Shown piece by piece: positions 55,861 to 64,000 of a stretch of DNA of 64,000 nucleotides; within the stretch, counting starts at the first letter, position 1; each line of letters starts with the position of its first letter. Origin of the DNA: an uncultured beta proteobacterium. Its GTDB lineage: Bacteria > Pseudomonadota > Gammaproteobacteria > Burkholderiales > Burkholderiaceae_C. The notes under the pieces are model-generated. The model saw only the letters and a list, made by a program, of their open reading frames with translations, was not told the DNA's origin and ran no database searches. The stretch lies in the NCBI GenBank assembly GCA_903869595.1, contig CAIPZV010000043.1, positions 1 through 64,000 on the forward strand, in the 5' to 3' direction. The position numbers were made by a program, and so were the translations under genes.

Positions 55861-56877
55861 GTGGAACACGCCAATCCTATTATATCGAGCACCCCTTTAG
55901 AGGCTGCTGATCACGAAGATGGTGAAGATCTCATAGGCACTGGCGCGGAGCTGCGCCAGCTTAGCGTGGCGCTACATCTGCATGGTCAACGACTAGACAA
56001 AGTGCTGGTGCAAGTTGCGCCGGAGTTTTCCCGCAATTACTTGCAACAATTGATAGACGCAGGTGGCGTTTGCGTCAACGGTGTGCAGATGTACAAGCAG
56101 TCCGCCAAGCTGAAAGCGGGCGACGTTTTGCAGTTGGAGTTACGCCCGACTGCGCAAAGCCAGGCCTTTGCGCCGCAAGCGATGGACTTGCAAGTGGTTT
56201 ATCAAGATGCGCAGGTGTATGTGCTGGATAAGCCGGCGGGTCTGGTGGTGCATCCGGCGCCCGGCAATTGGAGTGGCACACTGCTGAATGGGCTTCTGGC
56301 CATGGACCCCGATTTGGCGGCGGTGCCGCGTGCGGGTATCGTCCATCGTCTGGATAAAGACACCAGCGGCCTGATGGTGGTGGCCCGCACCCGCCAGGCC
56401 ATGGACGCTTTGGTGCAGGCCATTGCCGCGCGCAGCATGCACAGGCAGTATTTGGCGCTGGCCAAAGGCCCTTGGCGCGGTAAAGCGGAGCAATACGTCA
56501 AAGCACCCATAGGCCGCGACCCGCGCAACCGCCTGCGTATGGCCGTGGTCGATTTGGCCACCACGCCGGGTAAAACCGCGCAGACTGATATTTACTTACT
56601 GGGACAGACCCCGCAAGGCTGCTTGGTTCATTGCGTGCTGCATACCGGGCGCACGCATCAAATCCGGGTGCACATGGCTTCCCTGGGTCATCCTTTACTG
56701 GGGGATGCGGTGTATGGCGGCCCAGCCGTGACGGGGCTTGCGCGGCAGGCGCTGCATGCCTTCAGGCTGGCTTTTGCCCACCCTGTTACCGGTGCGCCGC
56801 TGGCCTTCGAAAGTCCCTTGCCTACTGATTTGGGCGCCCTGCTCGCCGATTGGGGCCTTCGTTACAATGTCCCTTAG
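55861..56877 (+). CDS. rluD: 23S rRNA pseudouridine synthase RluD
   Basis: Makes pseudouridines in 23S rRNA helix 69 in the family. The protein is about 338 residues: a ~45-residue variable N-terminus, an S4 domain (about 49-110; GQRLDKVLVQVAPEFSRNYL) and the catalytic domain with the Asp in HRLDKDTSGLMVVART and HTGRTHQIRVH. The GTG at 55861 is the best start available but has no clear ribosome binding site and lies only 13 bases from the bamD start; a shorter form cannot be excluded. Confidence 0.92.
   Translation: MEHANPIISSTPLEAADHEDGEDLIGTGAELRQLSVALHLHGQRLDKVLVQVAPEFSRNYLQQLIDAGGVCVNGVQMYKQSAKLKAGDVLQLELRPTAQSQAFAPQAMDLQVVYQDAQVYVLDKPAGLVVHPAPGNWSGTLLNGLLAMDPDLAAVPRAGIVHRLDKDTSGLMVVARTRQAMDALVQAIAARSMHRQYLALAKGPWRGKAEQYVKAPIGRDPRNRLRMAVVDLATTPGKTAQTDIYLLGQTPQGCLVHCVLHTGRTHQIRVHMASLGHPLLGDAVYGGPAVTGLARQALHAFRLAFAHPVTGAPLAFESPLPTDLGALLADWGLRYNVP
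55879..55884 (-). promoter_or_regulatory. Perfect -10 element for bamD
   Basis: TATAAT on the minus strand, giving a transcription start about 25 bases upstream of the bamD ATG. It lies inside the rluD N-terminal coding region, so the two genes share this DNA. Confidence 0.55.
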
Positions 56878-56881
56878 CTCT

Positions 56882-56924
56882 AGGCGCCCCGGCGCCTGAA
56901 CCCTGGCTGCCATTTGGAGCAGCC
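56882..56924. repeat. Two hairpins between rluD and scpB
   Basis: AGGCGC/GCGCCT (56882-56887/56892-56897) and GGCTGC/GCAGCC (56905-56910/56919-56924) form adjacent hairpins. Neither has a T-run. They follow the rluD stop directly. Confidence 0.5.
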
Positions 56925-56994
56925 GCTTTGGGGTTCCAGAACATGCGACTTTCGCGCTTCTAGCGCACGCACTATCCGCCCCGCTATTTGAACA

Positions 56995-57693
56995 ATGACT
57001 ATGGCCCACGCTTTGCGAATCCTGGAAACCGCACTCTTGTGCGGGCAACAAGCTCTGAGCTTGCGCGACATGGCCACTTTGTTTCAGGAAAGCTTGGGCG
57101 AAGAGGACATCCGCGCGTTGCTGGCCGAATTGGAAACCGAATGGGAGTCCAAGGGCATTGAACTGGTGCAAGTGGCCACCGGCTGGCGCTTTCAAAGCCG
57201 CCCGGACATGCGCGAATACCTGGACCGCCTGCACCCGGAAAAGCCGCCCCGCTATACCCGCGCCACCCTGGAAACGCTGGCCATCATCGCTTACCGGCAA
57301 CCGGTGACCCGTGGTGATATGGAAGACATACGCGGCGTCACTATCAATTCGCTATTGCTCAAACAACTCGAAGACCGGGGCTGGGTTGAAGTTATCGGGC
57401 ACCGCGAGGCACCTGGTCGCCCCGCCTTGTTTGCCACCACCAAGCAATTTTTAGACGATTTAGGCCTCTCCAGCCTGGGGGACTTGCCGCCCTTGGAAGC
57501 CATGGGCCAGGCCAATGTCGAAATGCTGGCCGACGCGGTAGCGGGGGCCAGCCCGAATGCGGAGTTGTTGCTGGCCGGGCCAGAGGAAGCGCCCGAACTT
57601 TCAGACCCGGCCACACCTGACCTGGCTTTGGAGGCGCCTGACCACCTGCCCGCCGTAGCGCCCGCCGTCGCCAGCCCTTCAACCCCCGATTGA
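56995..57693 (+). CDS. scpB: Segregation and condensation protein B
   Basis: Kleisin-interacting winged-helix subunit of the SMC-ScpAB condensin. The 232-residue protein has two winged helices: the first with [14 protein letters not shown] and the second with [20 protein letters not shown], the family signature (about 82-100). The C-terminal ~65 residues are Ala/Pro/Glu-rich and probably disordered. ATG codons at 56995 and 57001 are both possible starts. ScpA is not in this window. It is 25 bases before rluB, with which it is commonly paired. Confidence 0.94.
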   Translation: MTMAHALRILETALLCGQQALSLRDMATLFQESLGEEDIRALLAELETEWESKGIELVQVATGWRFQSRPDMREYLDRLHPEKPPRYTRATLETLAIIAYRQPVTRGDMEDIRGVTINSLLLKQLEDRGWVEVIGHREAPGRPALFATTKQFLDDLGLSSLGDLPPLEAMGQANVEMLADAVAGASPNAELLLAGPEEAPELSDPATPDLALEAPDHLPAVAPAVASPSTPD

Positions 57694-57718
57694 TCTTTAT
57701 CCACGAAAGTCCCCCACA

Positions 57719-59026
57719 GTGACACTCCCCAAGGCTGAAGAGGCTTCCCCTGCCCAGGCTGACGATGTGGCGCAGCCCGCGGTCGCTTCGCAGCCGAGCG
57801 CCCCCGATCTGCATGGTGAAGCTGAGATTGCAATGGGGCAAGCCATCGCGCCCACGGTCCAAGGCGCACCTGCCTCCGCTAGCCTGTTCGATGCGGTGGT
57901 CTCTGGTGCATTTGATATCGAAGATGCGGACGCACCGCCAACTGAGCCCCGACGCATATTGCAACCCCAGGCCGAAACGCCCAAATTGCACAAAATTTTG
58001 GCCCAATCGGGCATGGGCTCGCGCCTGGAGATGGAGCGCCTGATCTTGGAAGGGCGCATTTCGGTCAATAACGAACCGGCTCACATCGGCCAGCGCATTC
58101 AATTTGGTGACCATATCAAGGTCAATGGCAAGCCGGTACGCTTTCGGATCGACCCGCCACCTGCGCGCGTAATTGCGTACCACAAGCCGGTGGGCGAAGT
58201 GGTCACCCACGACGACCCGCAAAACCGACCCACGGTGTTCAGGCGCTTGCCTAAACTACAACAAGGTAAATGGCAATCGGTAGGGCGGCTCGACCTCAAC
58301 ACCGAAGGTTTGTTGCTATTCACCAGCTCGGGCGATCTGGCTAACCAACTGATGCACCCGCGTTTCGGGCTAGAGCGCGAATATGCGGTGCGGGTTTTAG
58401 GCTCGCTGAGCCGCGACGAAAAGCACCTCTTGCTTGACGGGGTTCGCTTGGACGATGGTGTAGCCCAATTTGGGACTATTCAGGATGGCGGCGGGGAGGG
58501 TAGCAATTGCTGGTACCGCGTCACGATTTCCGAAGGCCGCAACCGCGAAGTGCGCCGCATGATTGAGGCCGTGGGCCATGCCGTCAGCCGCCTGATCCGT
58601 ATCCGATACGGCGCCATGCTGTTGCCGCGCGGCCTCAAGCGCGGCGCTTGGATGGAGTTGGAAGAATCCGATATCCGCGCACTCACCCAGGCTGCTGGCG
58701 CCGCCGCCGGTGCGCCAGGGCAAGCCGCCTCCGGCCGTCCTGAACGCGCAGGCCCAGGGACTTCCGATCGCGCAAAACTGCGTGGCCCAGGCTCCTCGAG
58801 AGGGCCCCGAAGCGGTCGTGCCCCAATACCTAGCAATAAAAAATTCGCTAGCCCGATGGGCGGTGCGCATACAGCCGGACCGAAGGCGCCTGCGGGCCAG
58901 CCCGATCCCTTAAAAACATCGGTCGGCTATATCGGCGCCGACAGCTTGACGCGCCAGCGCAAACAGCAGGGCGGCAAGCCCGGCGCTATGCCCTTTGGCC
59001 CCAGGGGAAAAGGGCGCCCCCGCTAG
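57719..59026 (+). CDS. rluB: 23S rRNA pseudouridine synthase RluB
   Basis: RsuA-family pseudouridine synthase of 435 residues. The N-terminal ~80 residues are Ala/acidic and disordered, followed by an S4 RNA-binding domain (about 84-130; [20 protein letters not shown]) and the catalytic domain with Asp in [15 protein letters not shown] and [15 protein letters not shown] long C-terminal tail (about 325-435) is Gly/Pro/Arg/Lys-rich, adding ~100 residues over the E. coli protein; it is probably an RNA-binding extension. GTG start. Confidence 0.94.
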   Translation: MTLPKAEEASPAQADDVAQPAVASQPSAPDLHGEAEIAMGQAIAPTVQGAPASASLFDAVVSGAFDIEDADAPPTEPRRILQPQAETPKLHKILAQSGMGSRLEMERLILEGRISVNNEPAHIGQRIQFGDHIKVNGKPVRFRIDPPPARVIAYHKPVGEVVTHDDPQNRPTVFRRLPKLQQGKWQSVGRLDLNTEGLLLFTSSGDLANQLMHPRFGLEREYAVRVLGSLSRDEKHLLLDGVRLDDGVAQFGTIQDGGGEGSNCWYRVTISEGRNREVRRMIEAVGHAVSRLIRIRYGAMLLPRGLKRGAWMELEESDIRALTQAAGAAAGAPGQAASGRPERAGPGTSDRAKLRGPGSSRGPRSGRAPIPSNKKFASPMGGAHTAGPKAPAGQPDPLKTSVGYIGADSLTRQRKQQGGKPGAMPFGPRGKGRPR

Positions 59027-59037
59027 AGGCCGGGTGC

Positions 59038-59068
59038 TAAAATCTGGCGCTTTGCCACGCAGGGTGGC
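59038..59068 (+). promoter_or_regulatory. -10 element and leader hairpin of ndk
   Basis: TAAAAT (59038-59043) is a likely -10, and GCCAC (59054-59058) pairs with GTGGC (59064-59068) in the short leader. No good -35 is visible. Confidence 0.35.
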
Positions 59069-59101
59069 GATACTATCCAAAACGAAGGTTTACTTAAGAC
59101 T

Positions 59102-59527
59102 ATGGCAATCGAACGCACTCTCTCCATCATCAAACCCGACGCTGTGGCGAAAAACGTCATCGGGCAAATTTACGCCCGCTTCGAAGGCGCTGGACTGAAG
59201 GTGATCGCGGCCCGTATGGCCCATCTCTCGAGCGCTGAGGCGCAAGCTTTTTACGCGGTACACAAAGAGCGCCCTTTTTTCAAAGATTTGGTCGATTTCA
59301 TGATCTCCGGTCCCGTGATGATCCAGGTGCTGGAAGGCCCCAATGCCATTCTCACCAACCGCGACCTGATGGGCGCGACCGATCCCAAGAAAGCCAACGC
59401 CGGCACCATCCGCGCCGACTTCGCTGCCAGCATCGACGCTAATGCGGTCCACGGTTCGGACGCTGCGGAAACAGCCGCAGTGGAAATCGCCTTCTTCTTC
59501 CCCGGCATGCAAATCTACGCGCGCTAA
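59102..59527 (+). CDS. ndk: Nucleoside diphosphate kinase
   Basis: Balances nucleoside triphosphates by transferring the gamma-phosphate through a phosphohistidine. The 141-residue length is standard. It shows [15 protein letters not shown] and the active-site His117 in [13 protein letters not shown]. It heads the ndk-rlmN-pilW-rodZ-ispG-hisS string conserved in proteobacteria. Confidence 0.98.
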   Translation: MAIERTLSIIKPDAVAKNVIGQIYARFEGAGLKVIAARMAHLSSAEAQAFYAVHKERPFFKDLVDFMISGPVMIQVLEGPNAILTNRDLMGATDPKKANAGTIRADFAASIDANAVHGSDAAETAAVEIAFFFPGMQIYAR

Positions 59528-59535
59528 ACCCGACT

Positions 59536-60693
59536 ATGTGGGCCAATCTACTCGACTACGACCTCGAGGGTTTGGCCCTTTTTTGCGAGCGCTTGGGCGA
59601 GAAGCGCTTTCGGGCGGTGCAGTTATTTCGCTGGATTCACCAAAGAGGCGCGAGCGACTTTGACGCCATGACCGACCTGGCCAAGGCCCTGCGTGAAAAG
59701 CTCAAGACCAGCGCCGTGGTACAAGCGCTGCCGGTGATTTCGCAGCATGTGTCGGCAGACGGCACGATCAAATGGTTATTCGATGTCGGTGCGGGCGATG
59801 CCATCGAGGCGGTATATATCCCCGAGGCGGACCGTGGCACTTTGTGTGTTTCATCCCAAGCCGGTTGTGCCGTGGCCTGCCGCTTTTGTTCCACCGGTCA
59901 CCAGGGGTTTAGCCGCAACCTCACATCAGGCGAAATCATTTCCCAGCTGTGGTTTGCCGAGCATTTATTGCGCAAACACCTGGGGCGCGATGAACGCATT
60001 ATTTCCAATGTCGTCATGATGGGTATGGGTGAGCCGCTGCAAAACTATGCCGAACTGCTCCCCGCATTGCGCACTATGCTCGATGACCACGGCTACGGTT
60101 TGTCGCGCCGCCGCGTCACGGTGTCCACCTCCGGCATGGTGCCTATCATGGATCGCTTGGGCCAGGATTGCCCGGTAGCGCTGGCGGTTTCCCTGCATGC
60201 GCCGCAGGACGCGCTGCGCGATGACTTGGTCCCTTTGAATAAAAAATACCCGCTTGATGAATTGATGCGCGCGTGCGAACGCTATCTGGCCGTGGCTCCG
60301 CGCGATTTCATCACCTTTGAGTACTGCATGTTGCAGGGCGTGAACGACACCCCGGACATGGCGCAGGAATTGATTGCCCTTTTGCGCCGCTATGGACAGG
60401 GCCGCGCCGGATGGTGCAAACTCAATTTAATCCCGTTTAACCCTTTTCCCGCATCCGGCTTGCAGCGCTCCAAGCAAGCCGCCGTGTCAGCTTTTGCCCG
60501 CAGCTTGAATGTTGCGGGCATCATCACCACGGTGCGCAAAACCCGTGGCGATGATATTGACGCCGCTTGCGGGCAACTGGCGGGTGAGGTGCGTGACCGC
60601 ACCAGCGTGATGCTGCGCATCGACAAGCGTAAAGCGCGCGAAGCCGAGCACTCTGGGGCGGCGACGAAGGTGGAGGCCCTGGATGCGGTTTGA
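59536..60693 (+). CDS. rlmN: Dual-specificity 23S rRNA/tRNA (adenine C2) methyltransferase RlmN
   Basis: Radical SAM enzyme methylating A2503 of 23S rRNA and A37 of some tRNAs. The 385-residue protein has an N-terminal accessory domain (about 1-95), the radical SAM cysteines in [12 protein letters not shown] (about 112-123, C-x3-C-x2-C), MGMGEPLQN, and the C-terminal methyl-accepting Cys in [12 protein letters not shown]. It overlaps the start of pilW by 11 bases. Confidence 0.97.
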   Translation: MWANLLDYDLEGLALFCERLGEKRFRAVQLFRWIHQRGASDFDAMTDLAKALREKLKTSAVVQALPVISQHVSADGTIKWLFDVGAGDAIEAVYIPEADRGTLCVSSQAGCAVACRFCSTGHQGFSRNLTSGEIISQLWFAEHLLRKHLGRDERIISNVVMMGMGEPLQNYAELLPALRTMLDDHGYGLSRRRVTVSTSGMVPIMDRLGQDCPVALAVSLHAPQDALRDDLVPLNKKYPLDELMRACERYLAVAPRDFITFEYCMLQGVNDTPDMAQELIALLRRYGQGRAGWCKLNLIPFNPFPASGLQRSKQAAVSAFARSLNVAGIITTVRKTRGDDIDAACGQLAGEVRDRTSVMLRIDKRKAREAEHSGAATKVEALDAV

Positions 60694-61519
60694 TGCGCGG
60701 GCTTTAGCGGCCGGTATGCTGGGCCGTGCCGGTGCCAATGGCTTGGCCAGCGGGCGTCTTTTTGCGGGCTTGTGTTTGGCCGTATTGCTGGCCGCGTGCA
60801 CTAGCATGGGTAAGACCGATCTGAGCACCAGCGCCGACGATACCGAAGCGCGCAAACGCGCCCGCGTGTACTTAGAGTTGGCGTCCACGTATTTTTCCGA
60901 TGGCAAAACCACTTTTGCGCTGGACGCGGTCAAGCAAAGCGTTGCGGCGGACAATGGTTTGTACGAAGCGCACAACCTGCGCGGTCTGATTTATATGCGC
61001 GTCAACGAGCCCGCGCTGGCCGAGGACGGTTTTCGCAAAGCACTGGCGGTGCAGCCGCAGGCCGCTGCGGTGCAACACAATTACGGATGGTTTTTGTGCC
61101 AGCAGGGCCGTATGGGTGAGGCCATGGCCCAGTTTGCTGCGGCGCTGGCCAACCCCAACTACGACGCGCGCGCCAAAACCTGGATGACGCAGGGCATGTG
61201 CCAGGCTAAAGCCGGGCAAGTGGCCAATGCAGAAAAAAGTTTGCTCATGGCTTTCCAATTGGAGCCCACCAATCCGGTGATCAGCTATAACTTGGCTTTG
61301 CAATTATTTAGGCAGGCGGATTACGCAAGAGCGCAGGCCTTCATCGCACCGGTCAATGCTTCGCAATGGGCTAATTCCGAGACCTTATGGCTGGGTATCA
61401 AGTTGGCCCGCAAGACCGGCGACGGCGCGCAGGTGACGGCGCTCAGTGCCGGTTTGCGTAAACGCTTCCCCCAATCCCGGGAGGTGAGTTTGCTAGACAA
61501 AGAGGTGTTCGATGACTGA
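60683..61519 (+). CDS. pilW: Type IV pilus biogenesis/stability lipoprotein PilW (TPR)
   Basis: TPR lipoprotein of 278 residues, the PilF/PilW type that helps the PilQ secretin reach the outer membrane. A basic N-terminus and hydrophobic stretch end in the lipobox LLAAC (about 36-40); four or more TPR units follow (about 65-250; [34 protein letters not shown]). The gene overlaps rlmN and rodZ, the standard context. Presence of a pilus system elsewhere is implied, not shown. Confidence 0.9.
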   Translation: MRFDARALAAGMLGRAGANGLASGRLFAGLCLAVLLAACTSMGKTDLSTSADDTEARKRARVYLELASTYFSDGKTTFALDAVKQSVAADNGLYEAHNLRGLIYMRVNEPALAEDGFRKALAVQPQAAAVQHNYGWFLCQQGRMGEAMAQFAAALANPNYDARAKTWMTQGMCQAKAGQVANAEKSLLMAFQLEPTNPVISYNLALQLFRQADYARAQAFIAPVNASQWANSETLWLGIKLARKTGDGAQVTALSAGLRKRFPQSREVSLLDKEVFDD

Positions 61520-62411
61520 TGCAGACGAACCAACGATCGGCCTGCGTGTGCCGTCCGAATTTGCGGATACGCCGGTTGCTGCGAAAACGCCTAGCGTCGG
61601 ACAGCAGTTGCAGCGCGCGCGCCTGGACGCCGGCCTGTCCTTGGAAAGTTTGTCGGCGCGCCTGAAAGTATCCGTGCCGCGCTTACAGGCCTTTGAGAAC
61701 GACCAGTTTGAACAAGGCCCGAACTTGCACATAGGCCGGGCCATGGTGGCCAGCTTAGCGCGTTTTCTTGGCTTGGATGCGCAGGCCATATTGGCGCAAA
61801 TGCCGCAGCCCAAGCCCCAGGTGTCAGCGGCTGCTATGCATGAAGCGGCTGGGGGCTTTGGCAAGGAAACCCGGCTGACGATGCGTGGCGATGAACGCGG
61901 GCCGATTTCTCCAATCTGGTGGATTGCCTTGGCTTTGCTCGTGCTCACTGGCGTGGTGTATTTCTATCCGCAAATCGCACAACTGAGCCATCGTGTGCCG
62001 GTCGCGGCCCCGCAGGAGGCTGCCGCCCCGGCGCCGCCAGCGTCCCAAGCCGGGCAGGATGATGCAGCACAAATCGCGCCCACCCCAATGCCCGCAGCGT
62101 CCATGCCCGAGGTGCCTGTTGTGCCTGCAATGCCTACCGCATCGGATCGCAGCGCATCCGCTACCAAGGTTGTGCAATCGGTGCTGCTGTTCAAGGCGCG
62201 CGGCAGCACCTGGATTGAAGTCGCCGATGCCAAAGGAACGGTATTGTTGCGACGGACATTGGCGGCCGCTGAGGCCGCCGAGGTGGGCGGGGAGCTACCG
62301 CTTTCGGTGGTGATTGGCCGGGCCGACCATACCGAGGTTTGGGTGCGCGGCGCGGTGTTCCCTTTGGAGACGCATACCCAGGACAATGTTGCCAGATTCA
62401 AGGTGCCATGA
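61512..62411 (+). CDS. rodZ: Cytoskeleton protein RodZ
   Basis: Links MreB to the cell-wall elongation machinery. The 299-residue protein has a cytoplasmic HTH domain (about 27-95; [20 protein letters not shown]), one transmembrane helix (about 137-155; [18 protein letters not shown]), a Pro/Ala-rich periplasmic linker, and a DUF4115 C-terminal domain (about 215-299). It overlaps pilW by eight bases and ispG by four. Confidence 0.93.
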   Translation: MTDADEPTIGLRVPSEFADTPVAAKTPSVGQQLQRARLDAGLSLESLSARLKVSVPRLQAFENDQFEQGPNLHIGRAMVASLARFLGLDAQAILAQMPQPKPQVSAAAMHEAAGGFGKETRLTMRGDERGPISPIWWIALALLVLTGVVYFYPQIAQLSHRVPVAAPQEAAAPAPPASQAGQDDAAQIAPTPMPAASMPEVPVVPAMPTASDRSASATKVVQSVLLFKARGSTWIEVADAKGTVLLRRTLAAAEAAEVGGELPLSVVIGRADHTEVWVRGAVFPLETHTQDNVARFKVP

Positions 62412-63676
62412 TGACAAGCCAGACTGTTTTGAATTCCAATGGCGTCGCCTCACGCCAAGGCCTGCAGGCCCTCGTGCGCTGGGGCAGTAACGTAGTGACC
62501 ATCGGCGGCGGGGCGCCAGTGCGTATCCAGTCCATGACCAATACCGATACGGTGGACGTGATCGGCACCGCTATCCAGGTCAAGGAATTGGCGCTGGCCG
62601 GTTCTGAGATGGTGCGCATCACCGTCAATACGCCGGAAGCGGCGCAGGCGGTTCCGCACATCCGTGAGCAATTGGACCGCATGGGTATCGCCGTGCCCTT
62701 GGTCGGTGATTTCCATTATAACGGCCACCGCTTGCTGACGGATTTTCCGGATTGTGCGCAGGCGTTGTCCAAATACCGCATCAATCCCGGCAACGTGGGC
62801 AAGGGCGACAAAAAAGACCGCCAGTTCGGGCAAATGATTGAAGCGGCCATGCGCTGGGATAAGGCGGTGCGCATTGGCGTGAATTGGGGCAGCTTAGATC
62901 AGGAGTTGCTGGCTGATTTGATGGACGCCAATAGCAAACTGCCCGAGCCGCGCAATTACAAACAGGTGATGTACCAGGCCTTGATCAGCTCGGCGGTGGG
63001 TTCGGCGCAGTTGGCGCAATCCATGGGCATGGCGGCCAATCAGATCATTATTTCCTGCAAAGTCAGTGGCGTGCAGGACTTGATCGCGGTTTATCGCGAA
63101 TTGGGTCGCAGCACGTCTTATCCCTTGCATTTGGGCCTTACCGAGGCGGGTATGGGCACCAAAGGTACGGTGGCTTCCGCTGCAGCTTTGTCGGTATTGT
63201 TGCAAGAGGGCATTGGCGACACTATCCGTGTGTCGCTCACCCCGGCACCCGGCGAGTCGCGTAACCAAGAGGTAGTGATAGCTGCTGAGATTTTGCAGGC
63301 TTTGGGCTTGCGTGCTTTTGTGCCCAGCGTCACCGCCTGTCCAGGGTGTGGCCGCACCACCAGCACCACCTTTCAGGAGCTCACCCAACAGATCGACAAC
63401 TTTCTGCGTGACCAAATGCCGGTCTGGCGCAAAGAGTTCCCCGGCGTGGAAAGCCTCAAGGTCGCAGTCATGGGCTGCATCGTTAACGGTCCGGGCGAGA
63501 GCAAGCATGCCGATATCGGCATTAGTCTGCCGGGCACTGGCGAGGCGCCTGCCGCGCCGGTATTCATCGACGGCGAAAAACGCATGACGCTGCGCGGGGA
63601 TGCGATTGCCACCGAATTCCAAGCGGTGGTGGAAAACTATATCCGCGAGCGTTTTGGCGCACCGGCTCTCAAATAA
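62408..63676 (+). CDS. ispG: 4-hydroxy-3-methylbut-2-enyl diphosphate synthase IspG
   Basis: Late MEP-pathway enzyme with a 4Fe-4S cluster. The 422-residue protein begins with [16 protein letters not shown], has [11 protein letters not shown] and the cluster cysteines in [11 protein letters not shown] and [19 protein letters not shown] chose the ATG at 62408, overlapping the rodZ stop (ATGA). dxr in this window belongs to the same pathway. Confidence 0.97.
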   Translation: MMTSQTVLNSNGVASRQGLQALVRWGSNVVTIGGGAPVRIQSMTNTDTVDVIGTAIQVKELALAGSEMVRITVNTPEAAQAVPHIREQLDRMGIAVPLVGDFHYNGHRLLTDFPDCAQALSKYRINPGNVGKGDKKDRQFGQMIEAAMRWDKAVRIGVNWGSLDQELLADLMDANSKLPEPRNYKQVMYQALISSAVGSAQLAQSMGMAANQIIISCKVSGVQDLIAVYRELGRSTSYPLHLGLTEAGMGTKGTVASAAALSVLLQEGIGDTIRVSLTPAPGESRNQEVVIAAEILQALGLRAFVPSVTACPGCGRTTSTTFQELTQQIDNFLRDQMPVWRKEFPGVESLKVAVMGCIVNGPGESKHADIGISLPGTGEAPAAPVFIDGEKRMTLRGDAIATEFQAVVENYIRERFGAPALK

Positions 63677-63686
63677 AACCAACTCT

Positions 63687-64000
63687 ATGAATCAAGCACC
63701 ATCGCCGCGCAAGGCGGAACGCCTGGTGGCCGTCAAAGGCATGAACGATATCTTGCCGCCGGAATCGGCGCGCTGGGAAGACCTAGAGGCGCGCGTTCGC
63801 GCGCTGATGCGGCGCTATGCCTACGAGAGCATCCGCACCCCGATAGTGGAGCCCACCGCCCTGTTTGTGCGTGGTCTGGGCGAGGTGACGGACATTGTTG
63901 AAAAGGAAATGTATTCCTTTGAAGACCGCTTGAACGGCGAGCAACTGACGCTGCGCCCCGAAAATACCGCCGGTTTGGTGCGTGCCGTGGTCGAGCACAA
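63687..64000 (+). CDS. hisS: Histidyl-tRNA synthetase, 5' part only (cut by the window end)
   Basis: Class II aminoacyl-tRNA synthetase; the first 104 codons are present and still open at the window edge. Visible are [18 protein letters not shown] and the motif 1/2 region [28 protein letters not shown] and [14 protein letters not shown], typical of HisRS. It starts 10 bases after ispG. Confidence 0.95.
   Translation, partial: MNQAPSPRKAERLVAVKGMNDILPPESARWEDLEARVRALMRRYAYESIRTPIVEPTALFVRGLGEVTDIVEKEMYSFEDRLNGEQLTLRPENTAGLVRAVVEH

Noticed and set aside
1..64000. CRISPR arrays, rRNA genes, insertion sequences or prophage structural genes
   Set aside because: No spaced direct-repeat array, rRNA segment, transposase or phage structural protein was seen anywhere in the window.

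Overview
The window is a stretch of bacterial chromosome from a betaproteobacterium. Gene content, gene order and protein sequences point to the order Burkholderiales and most likely the family Comamonadaceae; this is inferred from recognised proteins and synteny, not from a 16S gene, and genus cannot be assigned. Genes are tightly packed, with many ATGA, TTGA or TAATG overlaps and several GTG/TTG starts. Almost everything is core genome; only the first ~720 bases look accessory.

Layout. (1) 1-720: the end of an apparent integrated element, with one Ala/Pro-rich unknown ORF and a 3' fragment of tRNA-Leu(UAA) that looks like an attachment site. (2) 795-7608: a conserved unknown gene; a minus-strand trio of Crp/Fnr-type regulator, LvaA/ACAD11-type kinase and acyl-CoA dehydrogenase; lexA with two SOS boxes and a small unknown gene behind it; an asparaginase; a DUF192 protein. 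(3) 7850-12031: icd, clpS, clpA. (4) 12062-25197: the translation/envelope cluster rpsB-tsf-pyrH-frr-cdsA-dxr-bamA-skp-lpxD-fabZ-lpxA-lpxB-rnhB-trmH-like. Two usual members, uppS (after frr) and rseP (after dxr), are absent from their places. (5) 25241-37236: carA-lysE-carB-greA, yhbY divergent from rlmE, then ftsH-folP-glmM-GNAT. (6) 37396-51606: a phosphate/polyphosphate island: porin, secreted metallophosphoesterase, ppk1, sixA, ppx, a FAS1 lipoprotein and pstSCAB-phoU-phoB-phoR. (7) 51700-64000: zapE, a DinG-type helicase, bamD, rluD, scpB, rluB, ndk, rlmN, pilW, rodZ, ispG and the start of hisS.

How they work together. Region 4 couples ribosome assembly and recycling to lipid A, phospholipid and isoprenoid synthesis and to outer membrane protein assembly; bamD in region 7 supplies another BAM subunit. 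Region 6 is the strongest regulatory unit. I find four Pho-box-like direct repeats (7 bp, 4 bp gap, 7 bp) upstream of the metallophosphoesterase, ppk1, the FAS1 lipoprotein and pstS. Three of them are followed by a plausible -10 hexamer at 9-10 bp, the geometry of PhoB-activated promoters. This suggests one PhoB regulon covering Pi uptake, polyphosphate synthesis, a secreted phosphatase and a surface FAS1 lipoprotein.

The items most worth following up are the FAS1 and metallophosphoesterase members of the Pho regulon, the structured leaders of rpsB and carA, the unknown gene co-transcribed with lexA, the putative 4-hydroxyacyl-CoA pathway operon, the missing uppS and rseP, and the tRNA-Leu attachment remnant.
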